A stretch of 64,000 nucleotides of DNA from Nematostella vectensis. Lineage: Eukaryota > Cnidaria > Anthozoa > Actiniaria > Edwardsiidae. Where the stretch lies: positions 15,679,575 to 15,743,574 of the forward strand of contig NC_064038.1 in assembly GCF_932526225.1 (NCBI RefSeq), written 5' to 3'. Position numbers and translations under genes: made by a program. This document shows, piece by piece, positions 24,249-35,883 of this stretch. The notes beneath the pieces were generated by a model. It made no database searches and was not told where the DNA came from. It worked only from the letters and a program-made list of their open reading frames with translations. The number at the start of each line of letters is the position of its first letter. The first letter of the stretch is position 1.

Positions 24249-27200
24249 CTATAATGTGATCCCCCATTGCTTCAGAAGTGCACTGGCATACTTAAGTTGT
24301 TTTAACAGTGCTAATTCTGTGCTGTCCTCGTTCATGAACTGGGGTGTAGGAGCAGTGAGGTTGTGGTCAAACAAAAACTGCTTTTCCCATGCAACAAGGT
24401 CAGACTGTATGTTTTTTCTCTTTGCAAGGACTTTTGTCTGCATCTGGGCAAGACTGTGGTAATAGCTGTTTTCTAGATGCTGGTCCCTGAGGTTTTGTCT
24501 CTGCAACTGCTTGAGTCTTGCATGCTTTTTGTCAAGAGCACTCACTTCTGTTGTCTTGCCAACAACAATCTCCAGAGCTTTCCCTAGCCTTGATGTCAAC
24601 TCAGTTGAGGAATCTGTTGTTCTTGTGTCTGGTTCTGTTGTAAGTGAAGTTGGTAAAGATGTGGTGGAATTCCCTCATTTGCATGTTTCTCTTCCGGTGG
24701 AGGGAGATCCGGATCAATGCAGACTACTTCATCCCGGGCCAGGGTAATACCAACTACATTTTCATCTTCACTCTCTGTGGCATCCATGATGTCAGCAGTG
24801 GCTATAAGAGGTACTGGTGGTACCTCTTCCGGTAGGGGAAAACCTGCACTGTGACAGATTACTTCATCTGGGGCCAGGGTAATGCTAACAGCATTTTCAT
24901 CTTCTTCACTTGTCTCATCTGAGGCATTCCTTTTGTCAGCAGGAACTGATTCTGGGTCAATTCTTATTCGTAGTGTTGTCCCATCTTCTTGGTCGATTCT
25001 TAGGAGGTGAGTAGGGAGGGGGATGCTGCTAGCTATGTTTCCAGCAATTGTCGAGTCTCTCAGCCTCTTTTTTCAAGTTGCTGGATCGAAAGTGGTGAAG
25101 AGAGGGCCCACAACCATCTTCAACTTTCTTCCACCAAACACCTTCTCCTTCAACTAAGAAGTCACTTATTTCTTGGAGGTGACTTTGCCATGCATGGCTA
25201 TGCCTTTGAATGAGCTCCTCAGGTATGACAGTGTTCTTGGGAGATAGGAGGCAAGTAGCTTACATGGTCTTGCTGTCTAAACACATCATCTCGTTGCAGG
25301 CCTATCTGGCGCTCTGCTTGCAAGCGGATGAAGAGGTTAGGTATTATTTGCCCTTGATGGTAATTCGATGTCTGCTTCGTGATGCGCTTGATACTGTTAA
25401 AGATCCTTTCTTGTTAAAGATCCTTTCTCGTTCTGCATTAGCAGCTTGTCCAGACATTAAGCTCAATGTACTGATAGCATGGGCTGTCAGGTTATGAAAG
25501 TACACTCCATACAGTTTTCTTGAGGTTAGCTTCTTTGTGTCCTTCACAAAATCTATCAACAATATGGAATGGTACCAGGCTTGGTTGCTTTATCTAAGAA
25601 TTGAGGCCGGAGATCTTTGGCTGTCTGCCGCGTAGTGGAGTCTCTGCATCTCGACCAAGGTGTCAATGGCAGCCATGGCTTTCTTGGACATGATATTGGA
25701 CTGGTGTGCCACCCCAGCAGTTTTTATAAGGGCTTCCCTTTGGTCCACACATCTCTTGCTGTCTTTCCCTGCCAGACTGAGTGTGATTGTCTCCTCTATC
25801 AAAGTCTTTTTTTCAGCCATCAGATGGCTTGGAAATTCAGCAAAGAAATTTGCAGTGTGATTGCCAAGATCATGAAGAGGCTCGCATGGTATGACTTCAT
25901 AAGGTTCTAGATTAAGGTTGGTCAGGGATTCTGTTGGGGTATTAAAGAGAAGTGCAGGCACTCTTTGTTTTCCTTTCATTTCTTCAGTGAGTAGTTTCTG
26001 CATCTCTATTTTCGTTTTTCCTTCATAAATGCCCCTTGATGTTAGTTCCCTTTCAAGCTCTTCTTCCAGTGGTTTAGTTTTTTCTGTTTTGATTTAGAGA
26101 GGGAGACGGTCCCCCGAAGAATTTCCTGTTATCTCTTAGTAAGGGATATGGCCTCCAAATTCAGAGTGTAGGCCAAGTCGCTGGTCATGTCACAGTGTAC
26201 TTCACAGGAAGAACAGAAGTCGTTTCCTCCTTTCTGTTGTTCTGTCTCAAAAGCTCGCAATGGAGAGTCTCCCTGACGAAACCTCATGATATCAGTGTAT
26301 GAAATACTGTTGTCATCACACAGCTCTCTGACACATTGGAGCCTTGTCTCCGAATATAATAAAAGCTCATGGCCAGAGCTACCACATTTTGCAATAAAAT
26401 GGAGCTCTGGTTCTTCAACCAGCATTTGCACATTAACCCGTCTTCCATATTTTGCAGCATACTCCTCATCTGTAAGGAACATTGCCTTGTCATAAAGACA
26501 GGTCATAAGGCACACCAGATATCCAGATAACTGTTGAGTTATCTAGCCATACCATCAGATGCCTTGTTCTTTCATGGTTTTTTAGCTTCTCCCTCATATC
26601 TGGGACTGCCATACCATCCACATACTCGTTGATCTGCAAAAGCCTTGTTCTTAGCTGTTCTGCTGTAAGCTCTGCTATTCCTTCATCTGTTGTCCCCCGG
26701 AGAAACTTCTCCTGTTTTTTTTTTTTTTAACATTGACCTTCGGATATTGGCAAGGGGCATTTTTCTTTTTTATTTTCAGATCCTTTGTAAGGATAAGCTT
26801 TTCATACTGAAAAACCAAGAGAATATGCAATTAATTGGAGACATATTGTAGAGACATTGACAATCTAGGTCATGTACTGAAATTGTTTTTGTTTTTATAT
26901 CAATCTGACAATTGACTTTACCACAATTGCCCTGCAAAGAGTTATTTTTAACTGCCTACCTTTCGTGGTACAATCCGTTCTCCTATACTGTACTCCTTTG
27001 TGTGGATTTTCTGCAATAGCTGTGCTTTCAGTGTTTTCTTGTCTGGCTTACAGGGTATGCTGATCTCTCCCCCTTGCCTTCTCCTTTTCCTTCTTCTAAT
27101 TACTGAATCCATGGGGTTTTTGCGTTTGGTACTAAACCGGTCAACATCTACTCTGTTGCTCACTAGCCACTCCTTCACAATCTGTCCGCCGTTAAGTGCA

Positions 27201-27372
27201 ACTTGTCCACTGCTGTCTGTCACATTATACTTCCTAGCTAGAGCACTGTAATTGATAAGATGACCACCCTGGTACGCCTCAACCTCTGCTTTAAGCCCAG
27301 CCTTGTCCCATCCCATCCTCTCAATGTCCCCGGTGTGGTCTTTTTTCTCTTTTTCTTGTTAGGCTTATCCAT
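24249..27372 (-). pseudogene. Recurrent uncharacterised cnidarian repeat-family gene
   Basis: A minus-strand coding series from ATG 27372 (MDKPNKKKRKKT) to a stop at 24249 (LLKQWGITL). Blocks in order: WDKAGLKAEVEAYQGG..YSALARKYNV (a DNA-binding-like start, 27316-27130); basic RRRKRRRQGGEISIP (about 27070); TRHLMVWLDNST (about 26560); AMFLTDEEYAAKYGRR (about 26480); ELLLYSETRL (26350); GGNDFCSSCEVHCDMTS (26220); RVPALLFNTPTESL (25960); TSRKLYGVYFHNLTAHA (25520); and the C-terminal helix region 24599-24249. I recall many proteins with this block order in coral and anemone genomes, unnamed. Frame changes include a 5-bp duplication (GATGGGATGGG) near 27315 and others near 26500 and 25100. Probably part of a mobile element, but no ends were found. 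Confidence 0.65.
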
Positions 27373-27710
27373 TCTTTCTCTTGCAGTGTTTGCTGGCTCA
27401 AACGACAACGCTCTACGCCCACGCTCCCATCCTCTTATGGACTGTCCACTTCCATAACATAATTAATTGGTATGTTGTAATAAATATCCCAATAAAACTA
27501 TAGAAAATTGGACTCATTGATTATTTTTTTCACTTCCCATCAAAATTTCTCCCAAAATTTTCTTTCAAATTTAAATAATCGAGCTCACCTCAAAAATGCA
27601 GTCTCTTTCATTTGGTTTTCTACCTTTTTGTTTGACGAAGTGTAAATGCGGCGTCGTTCATTTCTCTTTTCATTTTCAGTTTTGTGTTGCAAGTTTATCC
27701 CTGAAACAGA

Positions 27711-28090
27711 TTACAGGGCACTGGCAAGTGAACACTGGTACTGTTCTTGGAAACTTTCCTCATATTGCTCAAAGAGAGCTCTTGCTACATTTGTAGCATC
27801 CCGTTTTCGTGCTTTTGCAGTAGGGGTTGCATTTCGCAGATGCTCAGCCTCGTTATTAGCGGCAAATATAATATTTTGCTTTGCTTTCCCCTTGAAGAAA
27901 TTTGAGGTGACTGGGAAGTATGACATAACCTCTGTGTATCTGATTGCACAGGCTTTACACTTCTGAAATGAATGTTCCTTTCTTCTATTTTCAGATAAAC
28001 CTTGCCATTTCTCTCTAGAGAAAGTCTCCATAAACTCATATTCATTAGGGGGCTTAGTTTCGAAGTAAGAAAGCTTTCAAACTTTGCATT
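27711..28090 (-). pseudogene. Unrecognised exon-like reading upstream of the repeat-family gene
   Basis: An open minus-strand frame reads PPNEYEFMETFSREKWQGLS, then RKEHSFQKCKACA, YFPVTSNFFKGKAKQ and a helical end SFQEQYQCSLASAL. The Cys-x2-Cys pair and block style look coding. I have only a vague memory of a similar N-terminal segment in cnidarian repeat proteins. It may be a 5' exon of the gene at 24249-27372 or a separate remnant. Confidence 0.4.
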
Positions 28091-28529
28091 TTTGTTTAAA
28101 TCGTATGTTCGGAGCATGGAGAAATCCCTTTCGGATATCTGCTAATAACTTTTTATACTTCACTTATTACAATTTTGCGCTTTGTCTCTTGCCAAAGCAA
28201 ACATTCCGCTGGCTAAACGTGTGAAAATACGGTCTCACATTTCCAAAAGCCTGTTAGTGCGGTAGAATTTAGCTTTCCAAAGAAAGTCACTTTTTCTTTC
28301 AAAGATTTTTGACAACGATTTTCATGTTAAGATTGACAACTAAAATGATTCACGCCTTTAAATAAAGTTACCAATTTTGCTTTATTCGATCCTCAATACA
28401 ACTATTATCGCATACAAGCCACAGCAATATAGTTTACTGGAATTCACAGTAGTAGCAGTCCTCTAATTATTATTTCATCGACACAGACAGAACGCACAAT
28501 ATTTTTTTAAAACAAGCGGCAAGCAAGGT

Positions 28530-29902
28530 TTATTCCATAAGCTCATTGATGAAGTCGAGAGTGTCCAGCTTATAATCGGGGTCTCCATCTTCGATACATA
28601 GTAGGCCATGAAACTCACGGAAAATTTCTGCGAAGAAATTGTAATTCTTCTGGCTCCAGACGGGCTGCATTTATATTCACTATTTCTTTCAGCTTTTTGC
28701 ATCCGCATAAGCATTCCACTGCTCTTACTGACAATTGCGGGTTATTGCTGATATTTATATTTTCCAATTTTCTAAAAAAATATCTTCGCTTCACCAAACT
28801 CCGTATCTTCTACTTCAGTGCATCGTTCTATGTCCTTTAGTTCTATGTCTCTTAGTTTAGTTGATGCTTTCATGAGTCGTACAGCATCAACTGATGACGG
28901 CGAAATTTGCCCTAGTGCAGAGGTTTCCTCAATGTTCTGTAAAAAAAGTACACACAAACTTAAGATTCCTTCTCAACTTCATTTCTTGAATATCAGAACT
29001 TATAAAAAATACAAGGCAACTACAGTCAACTCCCTCAGAAGCAGACACGTCAGGAACTAAAAACAGTGTTACAAGGGCTGTCAGCTAATGAAAATGAAGA
29101 AAGACATTGTTTGAATGGAAAGGAAGACAAAACCCTGCATTTTGTTAAGTTATCCGCTTACAATTCTTTCACTTAGACGGGAGTTTGCTGTACCTCAATT
29201 TCAGGGTGTCAAACCCCAGGATGTTTCGCTACATTCAAGGAATACATCCGGGCTTGTTTGTATTTACATTTCACCCAGCTTATAAATCAGGCTCACATTA
29301 CTTATATTTACATATTCACATCGTAAACTCAAATGACAACTTCCCGTAATAAAACTCTTTTAGTAAAATAGAACGAGTAAAATATTTCGTTCCCTTCTGA
29401 ACCAATTATTTGTCTCTCAAGTACTTATTGACCTATGAATTTTTTACCTGGAATGGTTTTAACGCGGCTTCAGCAGCGGCGCTGGTCTCAGAGGTTTCCG
29501 GTTGGAAAAACACGCTGGAACTCGAGGCAGCTGTAGACAGCTCTGCAATTTTGATTTTCGAAATAAATAACAAATTGAAAAGGAGGATCAAGACTGGTCA
29601 AGACAGTACAGAAACAGCAGAATCTATACGGCAAGCGACAGAACATTGACTTTGAGAAAGATCATTTTTCTCACCTCGTGTGAAGTTTTCATGCGTTGGT
29701 TTCCAAGCTCCAAATCGACTCGCTGTCGACAGTATATACAAATGCTTCTAGACCAGCCCTTTTTGCCTTTGTCATCTAGCTCCAAGAAAACTTTCTCTAC
29801 TCTGTTCGCCTTTCTCAGGGACCTCTGTTCCACATCTGAAGGCTTACTGCCACACCAAGCCTCGTGGTTTGGGTAGCAACATGCCTGCCTTTTGAACACC
29901 AT
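28530..29902 (-). CDS. Small three-exon gene: Cys/His-rich N-terminus, leucine-rich C-terminus
   Basis: Exon 1 (29902-29675) starts MVFKRQACCYPNHEAWCG and has a second Cys pair (SICIYCRQRV) and a His near its end, a plausible zinc-binding arrangement. The donor is GAG|GTGAGA. Exon 2 (29540-29448, 31 codons) is Ser/Ala-rich, with acceptor GCAGAG and donor CAG|GTAAAA. Exon 3 (28936-28530, acceptor TTACAG) reads NIEETSALGQIS, then KLRDIELKDIERC, RKLENINISNNPQLSVRAVECL and KKLKEIVNINAARL, a leucine-rich-repeat pattern, and ends DTLDFINELME. Phases agree at both introns. Exon 3 needs two single-base corrections, at T7 near 28777 and at TTTTCC near 28622, both in homopolymers. The predicted length is about 241 residues. 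I do not recognise the family; it looks like a host gene rather than a transposon. Confidence 0.55.
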
Positions 29903-29989
29903 AACAAGCTTTTCTAACTTCTCGGACAAAGTTTGCAACCAAACAGAACTCAGAAACGTTTCTTTAAAGTATATACAATAGATTTTCAA

Positions 29990-30730
29990 ACTATTTTCGA
30001 AGAGATAATGAATAGCTATAGACTTGTCTTAATATATCGAGGAGGAAGCATGTAGAATTCAAAATGGCAACGTGAGCGCTAGGTCGGAAATGTAACTTCC
30101 GAACATACGATTTGTACAAAACTCGGGGATAAGTCGTAACAATGCAACCTTTGTTTTATTCTTAATTTAAATGTTTGTCAATCAATGGATAAGATACGGA
30201 AAACACCCGAAGATGTATTTTAGCCAATCAGAGGGCAGGATTTTACTGAAGTTTTTTTAGATACTTCTGCGCATGCGTTGTCGCAGGGTACCGTAGTTCT
30301 TACACGAACCATTACTTAACTAAGAAATCTCTTGCAATTTTCGTCATTTTCTTCATGTATTCAATCAATCTACTGCAACAATGTCCATCCGCCATCTTGC
30401 TTTCATTGTATCTATGGAAACTGACAACCGCTGATCACTTTTTAGCTGAGCCTGCTTCGATCTTTTCCAAAGAAAGAGTGTCAGCTTTTATCGCTTTTGA
30501 AAAAACACCTTAGCTATTAGGAAACTGCAACTCTCAATCATGTTTTAGAAGTTTAATCCCTAAATGATTCAAATCCAAGGTGTAAGTTTGAGAACAACTT
30601 TGAAATACAAATTTCCAGCTTACATTTGTATACTCTGGGTATCCCTCCTTCATTTAGCCTTGGAATTTCGGAGTTTTAATTGCGTCCTGTGTGTCGTCAG
30701 GGCGCCAGAAAAGAGGATGTTTTTTTCACA
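29990..30730. other. No gene recognised; probable 5' flank of the small gene
   Basis: Lies upstream of the start at 29902. No TATA box or repeat was recognised. GCGCATGCG occurs near 30270. Confidence 0.5.
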
Positions 30731-30731
30731 A

Positions 30732-30800
30732 ACTTGTAGCGGAGCCAGCGCGGCCGCAGGCAATAACCCAGATTCGAATCCTGGTCACGGCAGCTTTTTC
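30732..30800 (+). repeat. tRNA-like SINE head
   Basis: TAGCGGAGCCAGCG (30737) fits a pol III A box and GATTCGAATCC (30771) a B box. They are about 34 bp apart and followed by a T5 run. The segment resembles a tRNA-derived SINE head, not a functional tRNA, because no acceptor stem is evident. Confidence 0.5.
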
Positions 30801-30897
30801 TACCTTACTGGTTCGTCTATTTTACCATCATTTTAATTTGATAAATGTTTATTAATTGGACTGCGTATCAATGAATGTGTTGAATGAATGCAGTTTT

Positions 30898-31040
30898 TAG
30901 CGGAGCCAGCGCGGCCGCGGAGCTCCATAGGTATAGAAATATGGTATAACTATGCGACTTGGTTTTTGTGGCCATCGCTCGGGTACTCTGTGTGTCACAA
31001 TCCAGTAAATCGTGCAACTCCCAGGCCCCACTCGGCCCAA
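30898..31040 (+). repeat. Dispersed repeat, copy 1 (SINE-like)
   Basis: Starts TAGCGGAGCCAGCGCGGC as in the preceding SINE head. It continues GCGGAGCTCCATAGGTATAG.., TATGCGACTTGGTTTT and GTGCAACTCCCAGGCCCCAC. The same order of blocks recurs at 56374-56540 in the same orientation. Confidence 0.8.
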
Positions 31041-31489
31041 CTAGAAAGGAGTCATCGTGACAAGTGACACGTCAATCACGATGACGTCATGAGGATGTTA
31101 ACTCAATCACCAAACTGGACATAACCGGTTTATAACCAGTCTAACTGGAAATAACATTTTTTTACCACCGGCCCCAAACTTCCGTACTTATGCTTCAAAG
31201 TTAGCAATGCAGTTATACAATTATTGAACACCCAGAGTTGAGCAATTATAGAAAGAATCTTAATTGTTCTCTAAGCAGAGAGGTAATGTTATTCTTTATA
31301 TACTGGTTTTAAATACCTGTCAAGGACTTCTGTGGTTTTCCTCCTGTAAAGCGGATAATAATCCCATGCCCATAATGCATTACTTTGGTGTCTGAAAGAA
31401 AAATAGTTAAAAAAAGAAATGCAGTTATACAATCGTTGACTGCCCAGGAATATTACATCCATTATCATAGTCCATTGACCTATTTGCTG

Positions 31490-31745
31490 TTATATTTGTT
31501 GAGTAGATGAAAAAAAAAACTGGCTCCTCGATGTCTTTATGCTACACTGAAATTTGCATAGAAAAGAAATATAAAATATGTGAAATTATCATGTGGTTAA
31601 AAGAAATAATGATTATATCCATAATAAGAGTAGATTTACCTGTTCCTTTGTTGTTATAGGAATTGACTAGAAGAAAGAATAGGCTCCCAGATGTCTTTAT
31701 GTAACACTGAAATTCTCATAGAAAATATAAAAAAGTTAAATTATT
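31490..31745. repeat. Diverged tandem duplication, ~160-bp unit
   Basis: GATGTCTTTATG(C/T)(T/A)ACACTGAAATT and the flanking GGCTCC..CATAGAAAA occur near 31530 and again near 31690. Each is preceded by a TTGTTGTTATA- or TTGCTGTTATA-type stretch. Confidence 0.75.
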
Positions 31746-33238
31746 ATGTGATGTAACAGTTACAGTATTTTAAAAAAGCTTACAAAATGTTCAATCACCC
31801 ATTTAAATTTCTTTCCTCCATGTTGAGATAATACTTTACCAATATTGACCTCCTGTGCACGCAAGAGTACCTATGCAGTGTGTAAAAAAGGTTATACATA
31901 CGAAGTGCCATGAACAACAATGAACATAACAAACCACCTGCTAATATTTGTGATCACCTGCTATTGTGTTCTTTGAGGGCACTCTTGTTAAGGAGTGGTT
32001 TGCAGATTTCCTTTAGCTTGCTTGTTGCTTGTCATTTTATTTATCTTTGCTCTACTTGTAGGCTTTGGATTACCAATGTTCAATGGTTCTTGAATTGGTA
32101 CACTTTTCAAGCTCTACATTACCCATTCATCATTATTTACATATGATTGGGGATGTATAAAATCATGTGTTTAACAAAGTTAAAGAAGAAAAGTTTGAAG
32201 TAAAAAGTACAGACTTGCCTGGTTTCAATTGCTGGTCACAGTGTATTGACCTCAATGAAGAGTCGACACTGCATCAACCAGCCCTGCCCTTACAGGCAAA
32301 AGACCGACCCTCAGTAGAGCAGTAAAGAGTGAAAAGAGCTTATAATTATGATTAAAAAAAATAATTCAAGACACTTGTTACACTAGAAAAAGTATTTGAA
32401 TTCAACCATATTCGATGCTGTATGAGCAATAAATACCATGTCCATGTTTGTTTTCAACTTCTTTGCTGAATAAAGTACTTGTAATTTTGGCTTTTGTAAA
32501 AGAAAATGAGATAAAAGAATTGAAAATGGATTGGTCTATATCCCACCTTCCGCTGGCTGCCAGCAGTGGTTATCACTGCCTCAGTAACCATCTAGGTGAT
32601 TACTATTAGCATTCCAGCTTGCTAGCTGCAGTAGATGGCCTGTAGACCATGCAACTGCCAAGTAATACAGTGACTACTATTCACACGCTAGCCTTGCCCA
32701 ACTTGGATAACAAAGGTGGTCTGCTGTGGGCCATTGACTGCAAATAGTGAACTTTGTTTAAGTTTCAACGATTATTATCATCTCATTAACCAGCCAGCTA
32801 CTATGTCCTCCCTTTCCAGGAAGTTGACACTGAGACCAAGCAATAATTAATTGCTCTAAGTCCTGCCAGCTCTGAGCAGTAATCCAGTCTCCATTACCAG
32901 CCCTTTGCCCAAAATGTTAGGAGTTGACTATTCAGAGCAATTTTTCCCATTTTGCTAGCTTCAGTGCATACCTGATCCCCATGCCGGGTCAAGAACTGTG
33001 CAGCAATTCTGACGGACATGTTTGCCACAAGATTACTATCTGCCTTGCTAACCTGCTGGTGTAGTGCTCCAGGCTTTTAGGCCTGACTAACATGAGCACT
33101 GTAACAAAGTTATTGCCTTGTAATCCAGCATTTGCCCTAGCCCAGCTATTGAAGGCCTTCATGGACGATTCTTTCAGGCAAGCAAAAGAGAGATGGCATG
33201 GAAGGGAAAACTAATTTTGTGACCTCACATCTCATTGC
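31746..33238. other. No gene recognised
   Basis: Mixed-composition DNA; 32500-33200 is less AT-rich than its surroundings. It lies downstream (3') of the PIF1-like fragment and may be its decayed tail or 3' flank. No motif was recognised. Confidence 0.5.
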
Positions 33239-33936
33239 TCATGCCAAGATGAACCTGGTAGCAACTTGACGTGAACATCCCTTTAAATCACTCTTCGTGG
33301 TCATATCCTTCTCCCCACTGCACAAGCTCCAGGGAGGTGTCCCTGTGGTATGCATCTGCAAACTCATGACGGCTCTGGCACTGCTCAGAAAGGCGTTGAA
33401 GTCTCTCCATCTCGAATGCACGGGCCCTGGTTGTTCGAGAGTCCACTGGTCGGAATCTATCCTCATTAATGAGGCAAAATCTGGGTCAGTACCCTGGTCC
33501 CCAGCTGACTTTGCTCGTGACAAAGCAACGAACAATGCTCCTGGATTCTTTGCTTCAAAAGCATACTTACCAGGATGGATAACAACATACCTAAACGGTT
33601 CCCCCTCCCCTACGGTCATACCATGGCATTTGTGGATCGTCATCCCCCATGCCAGTCTCAAGGGAACCTGCACACGTGTGCACCTACATGCACATTCAAT
33701 AGAACGACTCACAGGAACAATAGGTACAACCTACATGCACATTCAATAGAACGACTCACAGGAACAATCGGCACCACTTGTGGGTCATCTGCCACGAATG
33801 CTGGTCAAGTGTAGCCCGTGAACCGGACCATCACATAGTCAGGAAGCGGTGGTGGATCATCTGTTGGTCCGTTGAGATACACGATATCCACAACTCGACC
33901 TACAGCACCATTGAATAGCCCCCATGTAGCCTTTAG
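33239..33936 (-). pseudogene. PIF1-like helicase, C-terminal fragment
   Basis: The final part of a PIF1/RecD-type ATP-dependent DNA helicase, which unwinds DNA 5' to 3'. Visible motifs are LKATWGLFNGAVGRVVDIVY, LPDYVMVRF, then VPLRLAWGMTIHKCHGMTVG (helicase motif V region), YVVIHPGKYAFEAKNPGALF and VALSRAKSAG (motif VI). The upstream Walker A and B motifs are absent, so this is 5'-truncated. An in-frame TGA interrupts FTGYT..PAFVADD (about 33815), and a 47-bp tandem duplication (33682-33768) shifts the frame. Such helicase tails occur in Helitrons and other large elements, and which one this came from cannot be decided here. Confidence 0.8.
33682..33768. repeat. 47-bp-period tandem duplication
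   Basis: ACCTACATGCACATTCAATA.. (40 bp) at 33682-33721 is repeated exactly at 33729-33768. The 47-bp period is not a multiple of three, so it breaks the helicase frame. Confidence 0.92.
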
Positions 33937-34864
33937 GTGAGGTAGAGACGAGGCAGCAGACCATTTGCTTTGTTGCTATCTGCCTTCTTAGCATGAGTGT
34001 CTTTAGGCACAAAATATTATAAATGTTGAAAGATCTAATCACTAACCTGCACCTTGAAGATCATTCATTAAGTCAAGTATCTCCCACTGTGTTCCAACTG
34101 CAGTTAACTCCTATTTCTTTTAATGTTTCTTTTGCTCCATTGCTGTTCTGTAGCATCGCCTTAATTGATCTTCCACTTATTTTGGATGCTAATATTTGTA
34201 TCAAGAACACAAGATCAGTAATTTTTCATTTTTACCCAGTTATCATTATAACTATGTAAGGAAGGTATTTACCATCAAATAGTCCAGCCTCTGTCTCTAA
34301 GTTATTCCTTGTTAGCCAATCTTTTACATCTTGAACATTCCAATCTAAACATACAAACAATTAGAAATTGAATGCCAAAATTTGTATGGGCTATAATTCT
34401 CGAACATTGGTTTTCTAGATATGGGTATCCAAATATATATCTCTTTTTATACCAATGTTAACTACCTTGGTTTCCTATGATACATCACTTTATTAAGTTA
34501 TAGCATTTTTGGCGCGAAAATAAAACATGTCTCAAAATCAATAAAATCGTGATGCTTTTCTTTTGAAATAAACAGTCCGAATAAATTATATGCAGTGGTA
34601 AAGGGGGGAAGGGGGGAGGGTAGGCCTGAGTGATAATCGAATTTGAATTTGACATACGGGATAATGCACTGTTTTATTAGGTTTAGCTAGTCTATTTTGC
34701 TACAACTTTGTGGTGGTGGAAAATAGTGCATTTATGAAAATGTGTATTTTGACTATTGAGAAAGTAAAACTGTTTGCATTGTTATTAAAGTTGTAGCAAA
34801 AAAACAATACTCAAATCCACATACAATTATAACGATCGGCCCTGAGACAGACATGGTTTTTGTT
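33937..34864. other. No gene recognised
   Basis: AT-rich. A G-rich stretch GGTAAAGGGGGGAAGGGGGG lies at about 34597-34620. It resembles the G-rich end of the nearby MITE and may be a fragment of a related copy. Confidence 0.5.
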
Positions 34865-35005
34865 ATACGACAGGGTGGTAACGGGTATTTTCGTGAAACG
34901 AGATTTGGCCATTTTTTTACTGTCGAGAAACGACTATTTAAAAGGCTATTTGTCTGTCCGTGAAACGTGATCCATCCCCCCCCCCCTTTTACCACCCTGA
35001 TACGA
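34865..35005. mobile_element. 129-bp MITE with ATACGA duplication
   Basis: The core is 34871-34999. Its ends are CAGGGTGGTAA and the inverse TTACCACCCTG, followed by imperfect inverted matches (CGTGAAACG near both ends). ATACGA precedes (34865-34870) and follows (35000-35005) the core. It is non-coding. The superfamily is uncertain: CAGGG ends suit hAT, but the visible duplication is 6 bp rather than 8. Confidence 0.8.
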
Positions 35006-35883
35006 GTTACTACTCTCTCCTCACCATCTGGTAAAGAACCCCTCCCCTAAAGTTATCTGCCCTGGGGCTATCGTTAAAAAGTAGACAATCATCGTTAAAA
35101 TGCTCATCGGTGGTCCCGGTTGAAGACCAAAGTGGCGGTCTTGGCAGATTTTAGGAGCTCAGGAGGGGGCTTGATGCCGTCTTCATGATAAGCCCAACAT
35201 CCACATTGGAATCTATGAATAAATATTGAGGACATGGGGGTTAGTAAATATTGCCACGAACGCATTACTGAAAAACCTCCGTAGATAATTTCAATGTTCA
35301 CGGCTGCAAAAAAAACTACATCGAGAAATTGCAGCGTTTTCATGAATGGAACAGATTGACTAGATACAGTAACACCCGCATATAAGAACACATGGATAAA
35401 GAACATCAGGCTGAAATTAGGCAAATAAAGCACCACTGTTATAAGAACAATAAAAAATGTTCTAATAAAATGGGAAGGGTGTCAAAATTACACAAATTAG
35501 CATAAGAACTATACAAGTCATACACCCTTTTTGGTTACTGTTTTGTTTTATTACTGATTACAGTAGGCTATTTGAACATTAGGTTTTTAATTATTGTTCC
35601 ATCAATTTTATATAAATGTCCGAAAACATGATTAAAATTTTTTAGCAACATTTTTATGCTGTACAGCACTAAAAAAATAATTAAGAACATCCTGAGGCTG
35701 ATTTTTCACTAAGCATTCGATAAATAAGAACACAATCTTATTGTTGCCACCAATTTAGATTGGTGGTCTCATTCGAGTGAGAGAAAGATGAAACCGTGAA
35801 AATCTAACACATTGTCTCTGATCGTAATTGAGGACCTAGCTGTCTTATGATTACTAATATAAATATTACATCTGGTTTTGTTA
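35006..35883. other. No gene recognised
   Basis: AT-rich DNA where the C-terminal (dimerisation) part of the hAT gene would be expected, but none was found. Confidence 0.5.

Noticed and set aside
30732-30800. Functional tRNA gene
   Set aside because: A and B box matches exist but no acceptor stem or anticodon arm can be folded; SINE head is more likely.
33297-33814. Plus-strand frames over the PIF1 fragment
   Set aside because: Antisense shadows of the helicase motifs.
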